Shown in pieces: positions 1 through 6,531 of a stretch of 11,705 nucleotides of DNA (position 1 is the first letter of the stretch; each line of letters starts with the position of its first letter). A program made the position numbers and the translations under genes. The stretch comes from Candidatus Omnitrophota bacterium. Its GTDB lineage: Bacteria; Omnitrophota; Gorgyraeia; Zapsychrales; JANLHA01. The stretch lies in assembly GCA_023247815.1 (NCBI GenBank), contig JAHFFS010000023.1:1-11705 (forward strand). The letters are read 5' to 3'. Below the pieces are notes generated by a model. The model did no database searches. It saw only the letters and a program-made list of their open reading frames with translations, and had not been told where the DNA came from.

Positions 1-590
1 GGAGTTCCCGGGTCAAGCGCGCTATTTTGCAGTTCATCGAAATCAACATCATTTGCTTTCGCGTACAACCCTTCGCTGATTGGTAAAAAACGCTGGTCGG
101 CATAGCTAACAATCAAACCATATTGCCGAGGGATAGTTTTCGCAATCTGGTCAAAATTGCTAACTTCCCGCATCGACGACCAATATTCTTTGTTGATAGG
201 TTTACCGTCAATAAACAACAGATTTTTTTGGTTGAGATGCTCAAACGTTTGATTCAATTCATTTTTGAGCGTTTCTCCCGCGTAATCGGTCGGCCATTGC
301 TCCAAATCCGTAGTCAATTTGAGTTCATTAGAAATGTCGCGGTTGAATTCCTCAATTTGCTGGGGAGTTAAAATCGTTTGATCTGGTTGGGGATGGCGGC
401 TGATCCAAAACCCTGGGCTATTCATTTGCCAGGTCGTATGGGGAAGTTGGCTTGGTGCTGCGACACGATTACCCGACGATAACGGACTGCATCCAAATAT
501 GCTAAACATCATAGACAAAAATAATGTGCAAGACGCAATCAAACGGCCAATCAGGTCATATTTTCGAAAAAAATTTAAACGTAAAAACAT
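1..590 (-). CDS. NlpC/P60-type SH3 lipoprotein peptidase, N-terminal part (runs off left edge)
   Basis: The visible 196 residues are the N-terminal half of a probable murein endopeptidase; the catalytic NlpC/P60 (C40) domain would lie beyond the window. Residues 1-34 form a lipoprotein signal: basic n-region, hydrophobic stretch ending I-F-G-C with the acceptor cysteine at residue 34. Residues 55-170 resemble the N-terminal stabilising domain of this family (N_NLPC_P60): a W-I-S-R-H-P start, an I-L-T-P-Q-Q-I-E-E-F-N helix, then I-D-G-K-P-I-N-K-E-Y-W and the I-P-R-Q-Y-G-L-I-V segment that leads into the SH3 module. The start is preceded by an AAGGG Shine-Dalgarno at 599-603, spacing 8. It follows the M15 peptidase stop by 23 bp and is probably the last visible gene of the envelope operon. 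The family assignment rests on recalled N-domain sequence, so the peptidase activity itself is inferred. Confidence 0.72.
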   Translation of the reverse strand, partial: MFLRLNFFRKYDLIGRLIASCTLFLSMMFSIFGCSPLSSGNRVAAPSQLPHTTWQMNSPGFWISRHPQPDQTILTPQQIEEFNRDISNELKLTTDLEQWPTDYAGETLKNELNQTFEHLNQKNLLFIDGKPINKEYWSSMREVSNFDQIAKTIPRQYGLIVSYADQRFLPISEGLYAKANDVDFDELQNSALDPGT

Positions 591-613
591 GGTGCAAACC
601 CTTTTAGCTAAAA

Positions 614-1441
614 TCAATGCACGGGTGGCGTTGGCGGACGCGAACCATCTGCGGAATCAACTTCGGATTGCTCATAATGCCAATGCCATGGCTCAAACGT
701 TATGCCGGGTTTTCCTTTCGGATAAGACAGAATAAATCCAAAACGACTGGCATTTTCAAACAGCCAATGGTATTCCTGCAAATCCTCAAAAAGCTGCGGA
801 TTTTCCTCTCCACTGATTCCATTCGCGCTGATAAAATCAATCGCCTGAAATTGCGGTGCCCCGTGCTCGCTGTATCCGGGAAGAGCCACCCATTTAACAG
901 TCTCTCGAATCGAATATTCATGATTTTTAAGATAAAAAATGAAAAGATAAAGTTGGTAAGCGCTGGAACGATAGCCGGATTCCACAAAGAGACGTTTGCC
1001 CAAATCCTTTTCCATGGCCCCCACCATCTCAAGATATTTTTCATTAACATTGGGTGGAAGGTACTGCGGGGGCAGAATTGTTACTTTGTCATTGATCGTT
1101 ACTTGCTGATCTTTGATAACAGTCAACTCTTCCTTCCCGGTCGCGATGCCTCGAAATGGAATGCTGACTCCTAACTCATCACCCTTTAAATTTTGGAACT
1201 CTTTGAGAAAGGACTGTTCGAATTCATTTAACGGAGCATACAACTCATCAAAGGTCAGGGTTGCTAAGGATTGCGCTGACTCTCGCTCTTTGATCAGCGG
1301 TTCAAGCTTGGCCAAAAGATTCTGGACTTGCTCAACATCCATCGATGATAGTTTGTCAAGGTTTAGCGACGCTGACCCTGGCCTGACAAAACCAAGCCCC
1401 AACCCTACGATAATCAACATTTGAATAATTTTTTTTCCCAT
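614..1441 (-). CDS. Secreted M15 (VanY/DacB-like) D-Ala-D-Ala carboxypeptidase family protein
   Basis: A 275-residue exported zinc peptidase predicted to trim peptidoglycan stem peptides in the periplasm. Residues 1-24 are a signal peptide (basic start, hydrophobic I-I-V-G-L-G-L-G core, cleavage after P-G-S-A). The catalytic domain occupies about residues 120-260: S-G-Y-R-S at 155-159, the zinc motif around H193 and D202 (Y-S-E-H ... A-I-D-F), and E-P-W-H-W-H-Y from 250, where E250 is the expected catalytic base and H253 the third zinc ligand. The spacing from H193 to D202 is nine residues rather than the seven of the textbook SxHxxGxAxD motif. The C-terminus is a short proline-rich tail (R-P-P-T-P-P-V-H). 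A strong AAGGAG site six bases before the ATG decides the start. The gene follows the antiporter by 10 bp and precedes the NlpC/P60-type lipoprotein by 23 bp, so it is surely co-transcribed with both. D,D- versus L,D-specificity cannot be read from the sequence. Confidence 0.85.
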   Translation of the reverse strand: MGKKIIQMLIIVGLGLGFVRPGSASLNLDKLSSMDVEQVQNLLAKLEPLIKERESAQSLATLTFDELYAPLNEFEQSFLKEFQNLKGDELGVSIPFRGIATGKEELTVIKDQQVTINDKVTILPPQYLPPNVNEKYLEMVGAMEKDLGKRLFVESGYRSSAYQLYLFIFYLKNHEYSIRETVKWVALPGYSEHGAPQFQAIDFISANGISGEENPQLFEDLQEYHWLFENASRFGFILSYPKGKPGITFEPWHWHYEQSEVDSADGSRPPTPPVH

Positions 1442-1447
1442 GCTGAT

Positions 1448-1453
1448 CTCCTT
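1448..1453 (-). promoter_or_regulatory. Ribosome binding site of the M15 peptidase gene, overlapping the antiporter stop
   Basis: AAGGAG on the minus strand, six bases before the ATG at 1441. Its first two bases are part of the TAA stop codon (1452-1454) of the upstream antiporter gene, which indicates tightly linked translation of the two cistrons and fixes the M15 start. Confidence 0.8.
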
Positions 1454-3632
1454 ACTTGCTTAGAATCAATACCGAAGGCATTTGATTCAACCAAGCATTT
1501 TGTTTTTCTGACAGTTGATCCCATACTGAGAGGCTGGTTATGACGATATCAAATTTTTTATAAAATTCTTTTTCCGCCGCCTCCGACTTTCCAGTTAAAG
1601 TGAAATTTCCTTTTAAGCCGGATTCCGCCACCCATTTCGCCGCGTTCCCGCTGCTTGCCAAAGCCCCATCCTCATCGAGGATGACCAGACTGTTTTTTTC
1701 ATCGCAGCTAAGAAAATTTTTGATGTACTTAAGCAAGAAAGAATCGGTGTTATTTTTTACAATCATAACGGCCCTGTTAATTTTCTTAAATCCCTGGTCA
1801 ATAAAAACCCCTACCGCTAAATCGGTGTGCTGAATCAGCGACTTGACTTTTCCCGCCGTTCTGTCTTCAGAAAATAATTCCCGTGAACCGCCGACCAACA
1901 CAACATCATAAGTCTCCTCATCAACCATCTTGATCATTTCTTTTTCCACCTGATCTGTGACCTTAAAAATCTTGTTAAAAACAACGTCCAATCGCTCAGC
2001 CATATGGTTGATTGGCTCAAAGGCCTCTTGTTCATGCTGTTCCGCTTCCAATATCGAAACATCGGCACTTGGAGAAAAATGAACCACGGTGAGCGATGAA
2101 TCTTTATTCTGCAAAAAATTCAAACAATGCATCAATTCAAGCAAACGGCTGCCCGATTGCGGCGATCCAAATGAAAGCAAAATATGAAACCCCTCTTTGG
2201 CTTTTTTCATTTTTTTCTTTTTTCTGGACGAAAAAGAGGTCTCGATCACATTGATCAGTGGCCCGGCCATGAACGTAGTTACCAGCGCCATAAGGACCAT
2301 CATGGTAAAAATTTCCGCGGAAAGGATCCCCACATCATAACCGATATTCAAAACAACGAGTTCCATGAGCCCGCGGGTGTTCATCAACACCCCGATCAAC
2401 AGGCTGTCCTTCCAACTCTGACCAACAAATCTAGCCGCAACCGCACTGCCCACAAATTTTCCTAAAACTGCCACACCGATGATTAAAAAGCAACTGCTCC
2501 ACAACCCAACATGATTGAGCAATCCGATCTGAGTACGCAATCCCGTAAAAACAAAAAATAACGGCAATAACAATACCAGGCTTACGTCTTCAATTTTTTC
2601 TGTTAGAACACGTTTGAATTCTTTTTGCGGCGGCATGACAACACCGGCTAAAAAAGCCCCGAAAAGCGCGTGGATACCAATGATCTCGGTCAAATAACTC
2701 GATAAAAGCAGCAAACCAAATATGGAGGCCACGACGGTTTTATTGACGCTTTCTGGTGTATCGTACTTGCTCGCCAACCTGTGCAGTAAAGGACGCATGA
2801 CAAACCACATCAATAAAACATAAATGAGCGTCATCATAATGCTGCTAAGAGCGCTAATCATCCCTCCAGCACTCGCGATAGCAACAACCAAAGCCAAAAG
2901 GCACCACGCCGTAATGTCATCGGCCGCGGCACAGGTGATGATGATCGTTCCAATTGTTGTATGGGTCAAATTGCGCTCCTGAATGATCCTCGCTAATACC
3001 GGAAAGGCGGTGATGCTCATCGCAATCCCAATAAACAAGGCAAACGCGCTGAAAGAAACGGTTGCTGGGGCATACAATGGATAAAGGAAATAGGCCAGCA
3101 GCACACCTAGAAAGTAAGGAAAAATGATGCTGGCATGGCTGATAATGACCGCGGCTTTGGCCTTTTTTTTCAACACACCGACATTCAGCTCCATCCCGAT
3201 GATGAACATGAAAAAAACCAGACCGATCTGACTTAAAACCTGCAATTTTTTTAAGGAATCTTCCGGGAAAAGGAATTGGGAGAATCCCGGAAAAAACAAT
3301 CCCAACAGTGAAGGTCCTAAGGCTATCCCAGCAATGATCTCACCGACAACCGAAGGCTGCCCGATTTTTGTCATCAAGTAGCCAAAGGTTCTTGCCGCGA
3401 TCATAATGCAAAACAATTGAATGATAAGGATGGCCCATGGATGATGGCAGTTTTCTTGCAAATTTGTGAAAAGGCCAGACGGATGCGTTAGCGGCGAATT
3501 TGCCTCAATGGATGACGGGATTGACAATTTAACCGCTTCAAGATTTTTCCCTTGAAGAAGGACAAACCACAACGCGGTTCCGAAAACGAACATCGCTAAA
3601 AAATAAACTATGTTGGAATTTTTTTTATTCAT
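1452..3632 (-). CDS. CPA2-family cation/proton antiporter with C-terminal Usp-like domain
   Basis: A 726-residue inner-membrane monovalent cation/H+ antiporter (Na_H_Exchanger family, KefB/CHX-like). An N-terminal membrane segment (residues 8-26) and a roughly 40-residue extracytoplasmic stretch precede the transporter core at about 66-460, which begins with the family signature G-Q-P-S-V-V-G-E-I-I-A-G-I-A-L-G-P (91-107). The ion-binding pair is D238-D239 in A-A-A-D-D-I-T-A-W, and F-P-V-L-A-R-I matches the preceding unwound helix. A lysine-rich linker (470-479) leads into a soluble cytosolic region (480-726) with two alpha/beta halves resembling universal-stress-protein folds, as in plant CHX and some bacterial CPA2 proteins; such tails are thought to sense nucleotides or signals. 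It lacks an obvious Shine-Dalgarno and starts 26 bp after the glycosyltransferase stop. The DD pair is like NapA and suggests electrogenic Na+ or K+ exchange, but the ion is not determinable here. Confidence 0.9.
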   Translation of the reverse strand: MNKKNSNIVYFLAMFVFGTALWFVLLQGKNLEAVKLSIPSSIEANSPLTHPSGLFTNLQENCHHPWAILIIQLFCIMIAARTFGYLMTKIGQPSVVGEIIAGIALGPSLLGLFFPGFSQFLFPEDSLKKLQVLSQIGLVFFMFIIGMELNVGVLKKKAKAAVIISHASIIFPYFLGVLLAYFLYPLYAPATVSFSAFALFIGIAMSITAFPVLARIIQERNLTHTTIGTIIITCAAADDITAWCLLALVVAIASAGGMISALSSIMMTLIYVLLMWFVMRPLLHRLASKYDTPESVNKTVVASIFGLLLLSSYLTEIIGIHALFGAFLAGVVMPPQKEFKRVLTEKIEDVSLVLLLPLFFVFTGLRTQIGLLNHVGLWSSCFLIIGVAVLGKFVGSAVAARFVGQSWKDSLLIGVLMNTRGLMELVVLNIGYDVGILSAEIFTMMVLMALVTTFMAGPLINVIETSFSSRKKKKMKKAKEGFHILLSFGSPQSGSRLLELMHCLNFLQNKDSSLTVVHFSPSADVSILEAEQHEQEAFEPINHMAERLDVVFNKIFKVTDQVEKEMIKMVDEETYDVVLVGGSRELFSEDRTAGKVKSLIQHTDLAVGVFIDQGFKKINRAVMIVKNNTDSFLLKYIKNFLSCDEKNSLVILDEDGALASSGNAAKWVAESGLKGNFTLTGKSEAAEKEFYKKFDIVITSLSVWDQLSEKQNAWLNQMPSVLILSK

Positions 3633-3658
3633 GACAAGCTAACAACGGTTGGAACTCT

Positions 3659-5314
3659 TCACAAGCTGGAACGGATTTCAACGATATAAGCATCGCCCAG
3701 ATGTTTCAATTCATTAACAATAAAATGTCCCTGGGTTACCGTTTGCAGTTTTGCGAATTGAGATTTCTTGACAATGGCATAAGACGTTTTTTGTCTGGAT
3801 AGGAAATCCAGGATGCTGCTGTCGGTGTTCAGCATCAAAATGGGATGTGGACTAAAAAATTCCCCCCCCAACACCGCAATATCCTTATCGGTATAAAAAC
3901 GGATTCCGCGGGCAAACATTTTTGAACAAAGGATCGTGTTTTCAACATCGCGATTTTTTAAAAGATATTCACTTGCCTGTTTGCTTGAGATATACGGTTC
4001 ATATTTATCGTGAAATAAAAAAGTCATCAGCAAAATCATCGGCACCTGTAAAGCCAATACATATATGCTTCCTTTTGATCTTTTTAACCAAAAGAAGAAG
4101 AACGCTCCAGCGATAAGGCAAAACGATCCCCAAAAAAATTTAAGTACAAATGCGCTATCTGGCAAGTATTCATAATATTTAACGGTGATAGGAATTTTTC
4201 CTGAAGACACCAACAGCAAAACGATCGAAATTGCCATCACGAGCAATGAAGACAAGAGCAGATTGACAAAAAGAATCCGATTTTTCTGTTCGCTTATCAA
4301 GTTCCAGAGATAATCCGCTGTTATGATGGCAAGCGCCGGAAATACCGGAAAAATATAACTGACCAATTTAGAATGAGCCATCTGCACCACTCCTAAGCCA
4401 CCCCCAAGGCAGCTAAAAAGAAAAATGTATAAAGTTTTGTCCTTCCCCTCGCGCAAGCGCGTTGGCAGCCACAAAAGCGCAAATATCGTTGGAACACTCC
4501 AAGGCATCATTCCCAACACCATCGTCATCGGATAAAAATACCAGGTGTCGTTGCGTCTATGCTCAGCTTCAAAAATCCGTCGGACATGGTCATTAAACAC
4601 AAATTCATTGATAAACGGCCCACCGTATAATTTGATCAAATACGCATACCAAGGAATCGTTAAGATAAGGAAAAAGGATATGCCCCAAAGCAAGGTTTTC
4701 GAACATAAAAATTTCATTTGCCGTTGGATTAGTAAAAATAAAACTATGATCGTGCCAGGAAAAACAAAACCAAGCGCACCTTTGGTTAAAACGGCTAACG
4801 CCGAAAAACCAAAGGCAAGCATCATCCCTTTGAATTTGTGATCGGGCTTAAGATAAGCGAAATAAAATGAAACCAATGACAAAAAGATGAAAACGGAAAA
4901 AATCATATCGGTCAAAACGACCCTTGCCAAACCGATATAAAGCGCGGAAGACATCATGATCACCGAGCAAAAAAACGCTTTTTTTTCATTTTTGTAAACC
5001 AATTTGCAAAAAAAGTAACAAGTCAGACATCCCAAAACAGCAAAGCAGGCAGGAAAAAATCGCGCGCCAAAACTGCCAATACCAAAGATCGCGTATCCCA
5101 GACGTAATAACCAGTATAAAAAAATGGGTTTCTCAAACTGCGGCTGACCAAAAAGATAAGGAACCATCCAGGTGTCATGCTGGATCATTTCCTTAGCAGA
5201 CTGGGAGTAAAAAACTTCGTCGGGATTGGTCAAACTGATGAGGTTATTTCCAAGAATAAAAGAGATGACGCCGTAGAAAAGAAGGGTCAAAATGTACTTT
5301 AAATTTGAATTCAT
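3659..5314 (-). CDS. GT39/ArnT-like polyprenyl-phosphate sugar transferase
   Basis: A 551-residue multipass membrane glycosyltransferase (PMT_2/GT39, ArnT-like) that would move a sugar from an undecaprenyl-phosphate carrier to lipid A or another envelope acceptor on the periplasmic face. After the first membrane helix comes the acidic catalytic loop N-P-D-E-V-F-Y (D32, E33), then F-E-K-P-I-F-L-Y-W-L (60-69), the family's characteristic motif. About ten to twelve membrane segments follow, and residues about 450-551 form a periplasmic tail. I prefer the ATG at 5314, which overlaps the deacetylase stop as TGATG and starts directly before helix 1. An ATG at 5362 would add 16 residues lying in the deacetylase coding region that have no family look. 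The overlap implies translational coupling. A run of eight G residues (mRNA sense) sits at codons 482-485. The sugar and acceptor are unknown. Confidence 0.88.
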   Translation of the reverse strand: MNSNLKYILTLLFYGVISFILGNNLISLTNPDEVFYSQSAKEMIQHDTWMVPYLFGQPQFEKPIFLYWLLRLGYAIFGIGSFGARFFPACFAVLGCLTCYFFCKLVYKNEKKAFFCSVIMMSSALYIGLARVVLTDMIFSVFIFLSLVSFYFAYLKPDHKFKGMMLAFGFSALAVLTKGALGFVFPGTIIVLFLLIQRQMKFLCSKTLLWGISFFLILTIPWYAYLIKLYGGPFINEFVFNDHVRRIFEAEHRRNDTWYFYPMTMVLGMMPWSVPTIFALLWLPTRLREGKDKTLYIFLFSCLGGGLGVVQMAHSKLVSYIFPVFPALAIITADYLWNLISEQKNRILFVNLLLSSLLVMAISIVLLLVSSGKIPITVKYYEYLPDSAFVLKFFWGSFCLIAGAFFFFWLKRSKGSIYVLALQVPMILLMTFLFHDKYEPYISSKQASEYLLKNRDVENTILCSKMFARGIRFYTDKDIAVLGGEFFSPHPILMLNTDSSILDFLSRQKTSYAIVKKSQFAKLQTVTQGHFIVNELKHLGDAYIVEIRSSL

Positions 5315-6066
5315 CAATTGTGCTGTTTGCTCAACTCCAATAATTCGTTTATTGTGACGCATCGATAGCCCTTTTCTTTTAATTTTTCAATAAGCCGGGG
5401 AATCGTTTTAACCGTTTCATGACGGTTACCTCCCTCGGTCCCGAAAACCCCGCCGCTGTCATGAAAAAGAATGATATCTCCTGGTTGAACATGTTTGAGA
5501 AGATATCGAATGATGTATTTGTCATCAAAAGTGACCCAGTCTTTAGAATTCAAGGTCCATAAGATCGTTTGATATCCCAAGTCCACCATTTGCAGCTTTT
5601 CATCCGCGGTCATCCAAGCTTTCGGCGGTCGAAAATAAACGGTCGTTTTCCCAGTCACATCTTTTATGATTTTTTCGGTATCCTTAATTTCCCGATACAA
5701 TTCTTCTGGCTTATAATAAAAAATTCCGTGATGGTCATAAGTATGATTTCCGATGTCATGGCCTTCCTGCGCCACTCTTTTGGCTATCTCCGGGTATTTT
5801 TCAACATGCTCCCCAATCATAAAAAACGTTGCCTTGACATTTTCTTTCTTGAGCTCATCAAGGATCTGCGGGGTCCAAATCTCAGAAGGGCCATCATCAA
5901 AGGTTAAAGCAACAACTTTCTCATCCGTCTTGACACGGAAAATGGTGTCCTTTCGTACTAAAATCGCTTGATCGAAAAAGACCACTATGAAGGCCATGAG
6001 AAGAAGAACAAACAGCAAACACAGAGCGCACATTTTGAAAATTTTAAATAGAATATTTTGTTTCAT
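5314..6066 (-). CDS. Membrane-anchored polysaccharide deacetylase (NodB/CE4 family)
   Basis: A 250-residue CE4 esterase that would remove N-acetyl groups from an amino sugar. Residues 13-31 form an N-terminal membrane anchor after a basic start, which places the catalytic domain outside the cytoplasm. NodB motifs are in order: T-F-D-D-G-P (55-60; D57 general base, D58 metal ligand), N-H-T-Y-D-H-H (H108 and H112, the metal histidines), R-P-P (146-148), the L-W-T-L-N-S-K-D-W region (169-177), and I-I-L-F-H-D (H202, the expected general acid). The third motif reads R-P-P-K-A-W, without the usual glycine. This is the first gene of the envelope operon, and its stop overlaps the glycosyltransferase start by one base, a pairing reminiscent of ArnD-ArnT or NaxD-FlmK. 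No good Shine-Dalgarno is seen at normal spacing (GGAG lies about 15 bases upstream). Peptidoglycan or poly-GlcNAc deacetylase remains an equally good guess. Confidence 0.9.
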   Translation of the reverse strand: MKQNILFKIFKMCALCLLFVLLLMAFIVVFFDQAILVRKDTIFRVKTDEKVVALTFDDGPSEIWTPQILDELKKENVKATFFMIGEHVEKYPEIAKRVAQEGHDIGNHTYDHHGIFYYKPEELYREIKDTEKIIKDVTGKTTVYFRPPKAWMTADEKLQMVDLGYQTILWTLNSKDWVTFDDKYIIRYLLKHVQPGDIILFHDSGGVFGTEGGNRHETVKTIPRLIEKLKEKGYRCVTINELLELSKQHN

Positions 6067-6111
6067 CTTAAGATATATTTTCTCCAGTTACGAAGTTCAA
6101 ATTTGACATTT

Positions 6112-6140
6112 ATAGTAGTTGAATAATGCGTTTAAAGCAA
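6112..6140 (-). promoter_or_regulatory. Candidate sigma-70 promoter for the envelope operon
   Basis: On the minus strand TTGCTT (6135-6140) is separated by 17 bp from TACTAT (6112-6117), with an overlapping TATAAA three bases further on. It lies 45 bases before the deacetylase ATG in an AT-rich gap of 176 bp (6067-6242) that otherwise holds no gene. The -35 and -10 are imperfect, so this is only a candidate. Confidence 0.35.
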
Positions 6141-6242
6141 GGCGTAATCGCGGTAAAAATTATGTTTTGACACCTTAGGTGCAATCTGCGGAGTCAAGAG
6201 CATTAAAATGGTTTTTTAATTGCTCAAAATTTAAAAAGCTTT

Positions 6243-6434
6243 TCATTCCCCTTCGCTACGAACGTCAACAAAGAATCCTCCCTGACGGTCGCGGCGTACA
6301 GCAACCAACATCGGCCGGCAACAAACGGAACAATCCTCGGTATATTCTTGGGAACCGACAGATTGATCGACAACCAACTCAATCATCTCACCGCAATAGG
6401 GACAATTGACTTCAACTGTATTGATGGGTTGCAT
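6243..6434 (-). CDS. CPXCG-motif cysteine-rich zinc-ribbon protein
   Basis: A 63-residue soluble protein with two CxxC knuckles, C11-P-Y-C14-G and C35-S-V-C38 followed by C39. This is the pattern of the small Cys_rich_CPXG family of predicted zinc ribbons, which has no known function. The remainder is acidic with a short basic patch (V-R-R-D-R-Q) and ends soon after the second knuckle; the full length matches the family. No convincing Shine-Dalgarno precedes the ATG. It lies on the same strand between the PKD gene and the envelope operon. A weak hairpin separates it from the former and a 176-bp gap from the latter, so it is probably its own unit or the weakly transcribed tail of one. Confidence 0.82.
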   Translation of the reverse strand: MQPINTVEVNCPYCGEMIELVVDQSVGSQEYTEDCSVCCRPMLVAVRRDRQGGFFVDVRSEGE

Positions 6435-6466
6435 GATCGTAGTCGTTTTCTAAAAAACCACATAAT

Positions 6467-6496
6467 AAAAAATTTGACTATGCTATTTTTAGCATA
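6467..6496 (-). terminator. Possible weak intrinsic terminator after the PKD gene
   Basis: A perfect seven-base inverted repeat, TATGCTA (6479-6485) and TAGCATA (6490-6496), with a four-base loop lies 36 bases past the PKD gene stop. It is followed in the minus direction by a six-base gap and then a T6 run (6467-6472). The stem is AT-rich, so it may be leaky or serve another role. Confidence 0.4.
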
Positions 6497-6531
6497 CTCT
6501 TATCAAAACAAGCAGTGATTTTTCAGGAAAA

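Noticed and set aside
2..12. A CCCGGG at the left edge resembling the repeat cluster at 11385-11427
   Set aside because: It lies inside the lipoprotein coding region and shares only the six-base core and a few flanking bases; one occurrence is likely coincidence.
123..371. Plus-strand open frame of 82 codons near the left edge
   Set aside because: It is antisense to the lipoprotein gene, whose lipobox and N-domain motifs run continuously through this stretch.
617..1174. A long plus-strand open frame (185 codons) opposite the M15 peptidase gene
   Set aside because: The opposite strand encodes a full M15 protein with signal peptide, motifs and a strong ribosome site; the plus-strand translation has no family features.
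2205..2225. A-rich runs (mRNA sense) in the antiporter gene as a possible programmed frameshift site
   Set aside because: They encode an expected lysine-rich linker between membrane and soluble domains, and the reading frame continues without interruption to a normal C-terminus.
5315..5362. A 16-residue N-terminal extension of the glycosyltransferase starting at 5362
   Set aside because: It lies wholly inside the deacetylase reading region, looks unlike the family N-terminus, and the TGATG overlap at 5314 gives a natural start.
6171..6181. Palindrome CACCTTAGGTG upstream of the candidate envelope-operon promoter
   Set aside because: The arms are only five bases and it is 30 bases upstream of a weak -35; too short to claim as an operator.
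6235..6244. Palindrome AAAAGCTTTT at the end of the CPXCG gene
   Set aside because: It is AT-rich, has no loop or following T run, and is short enough to be chance.
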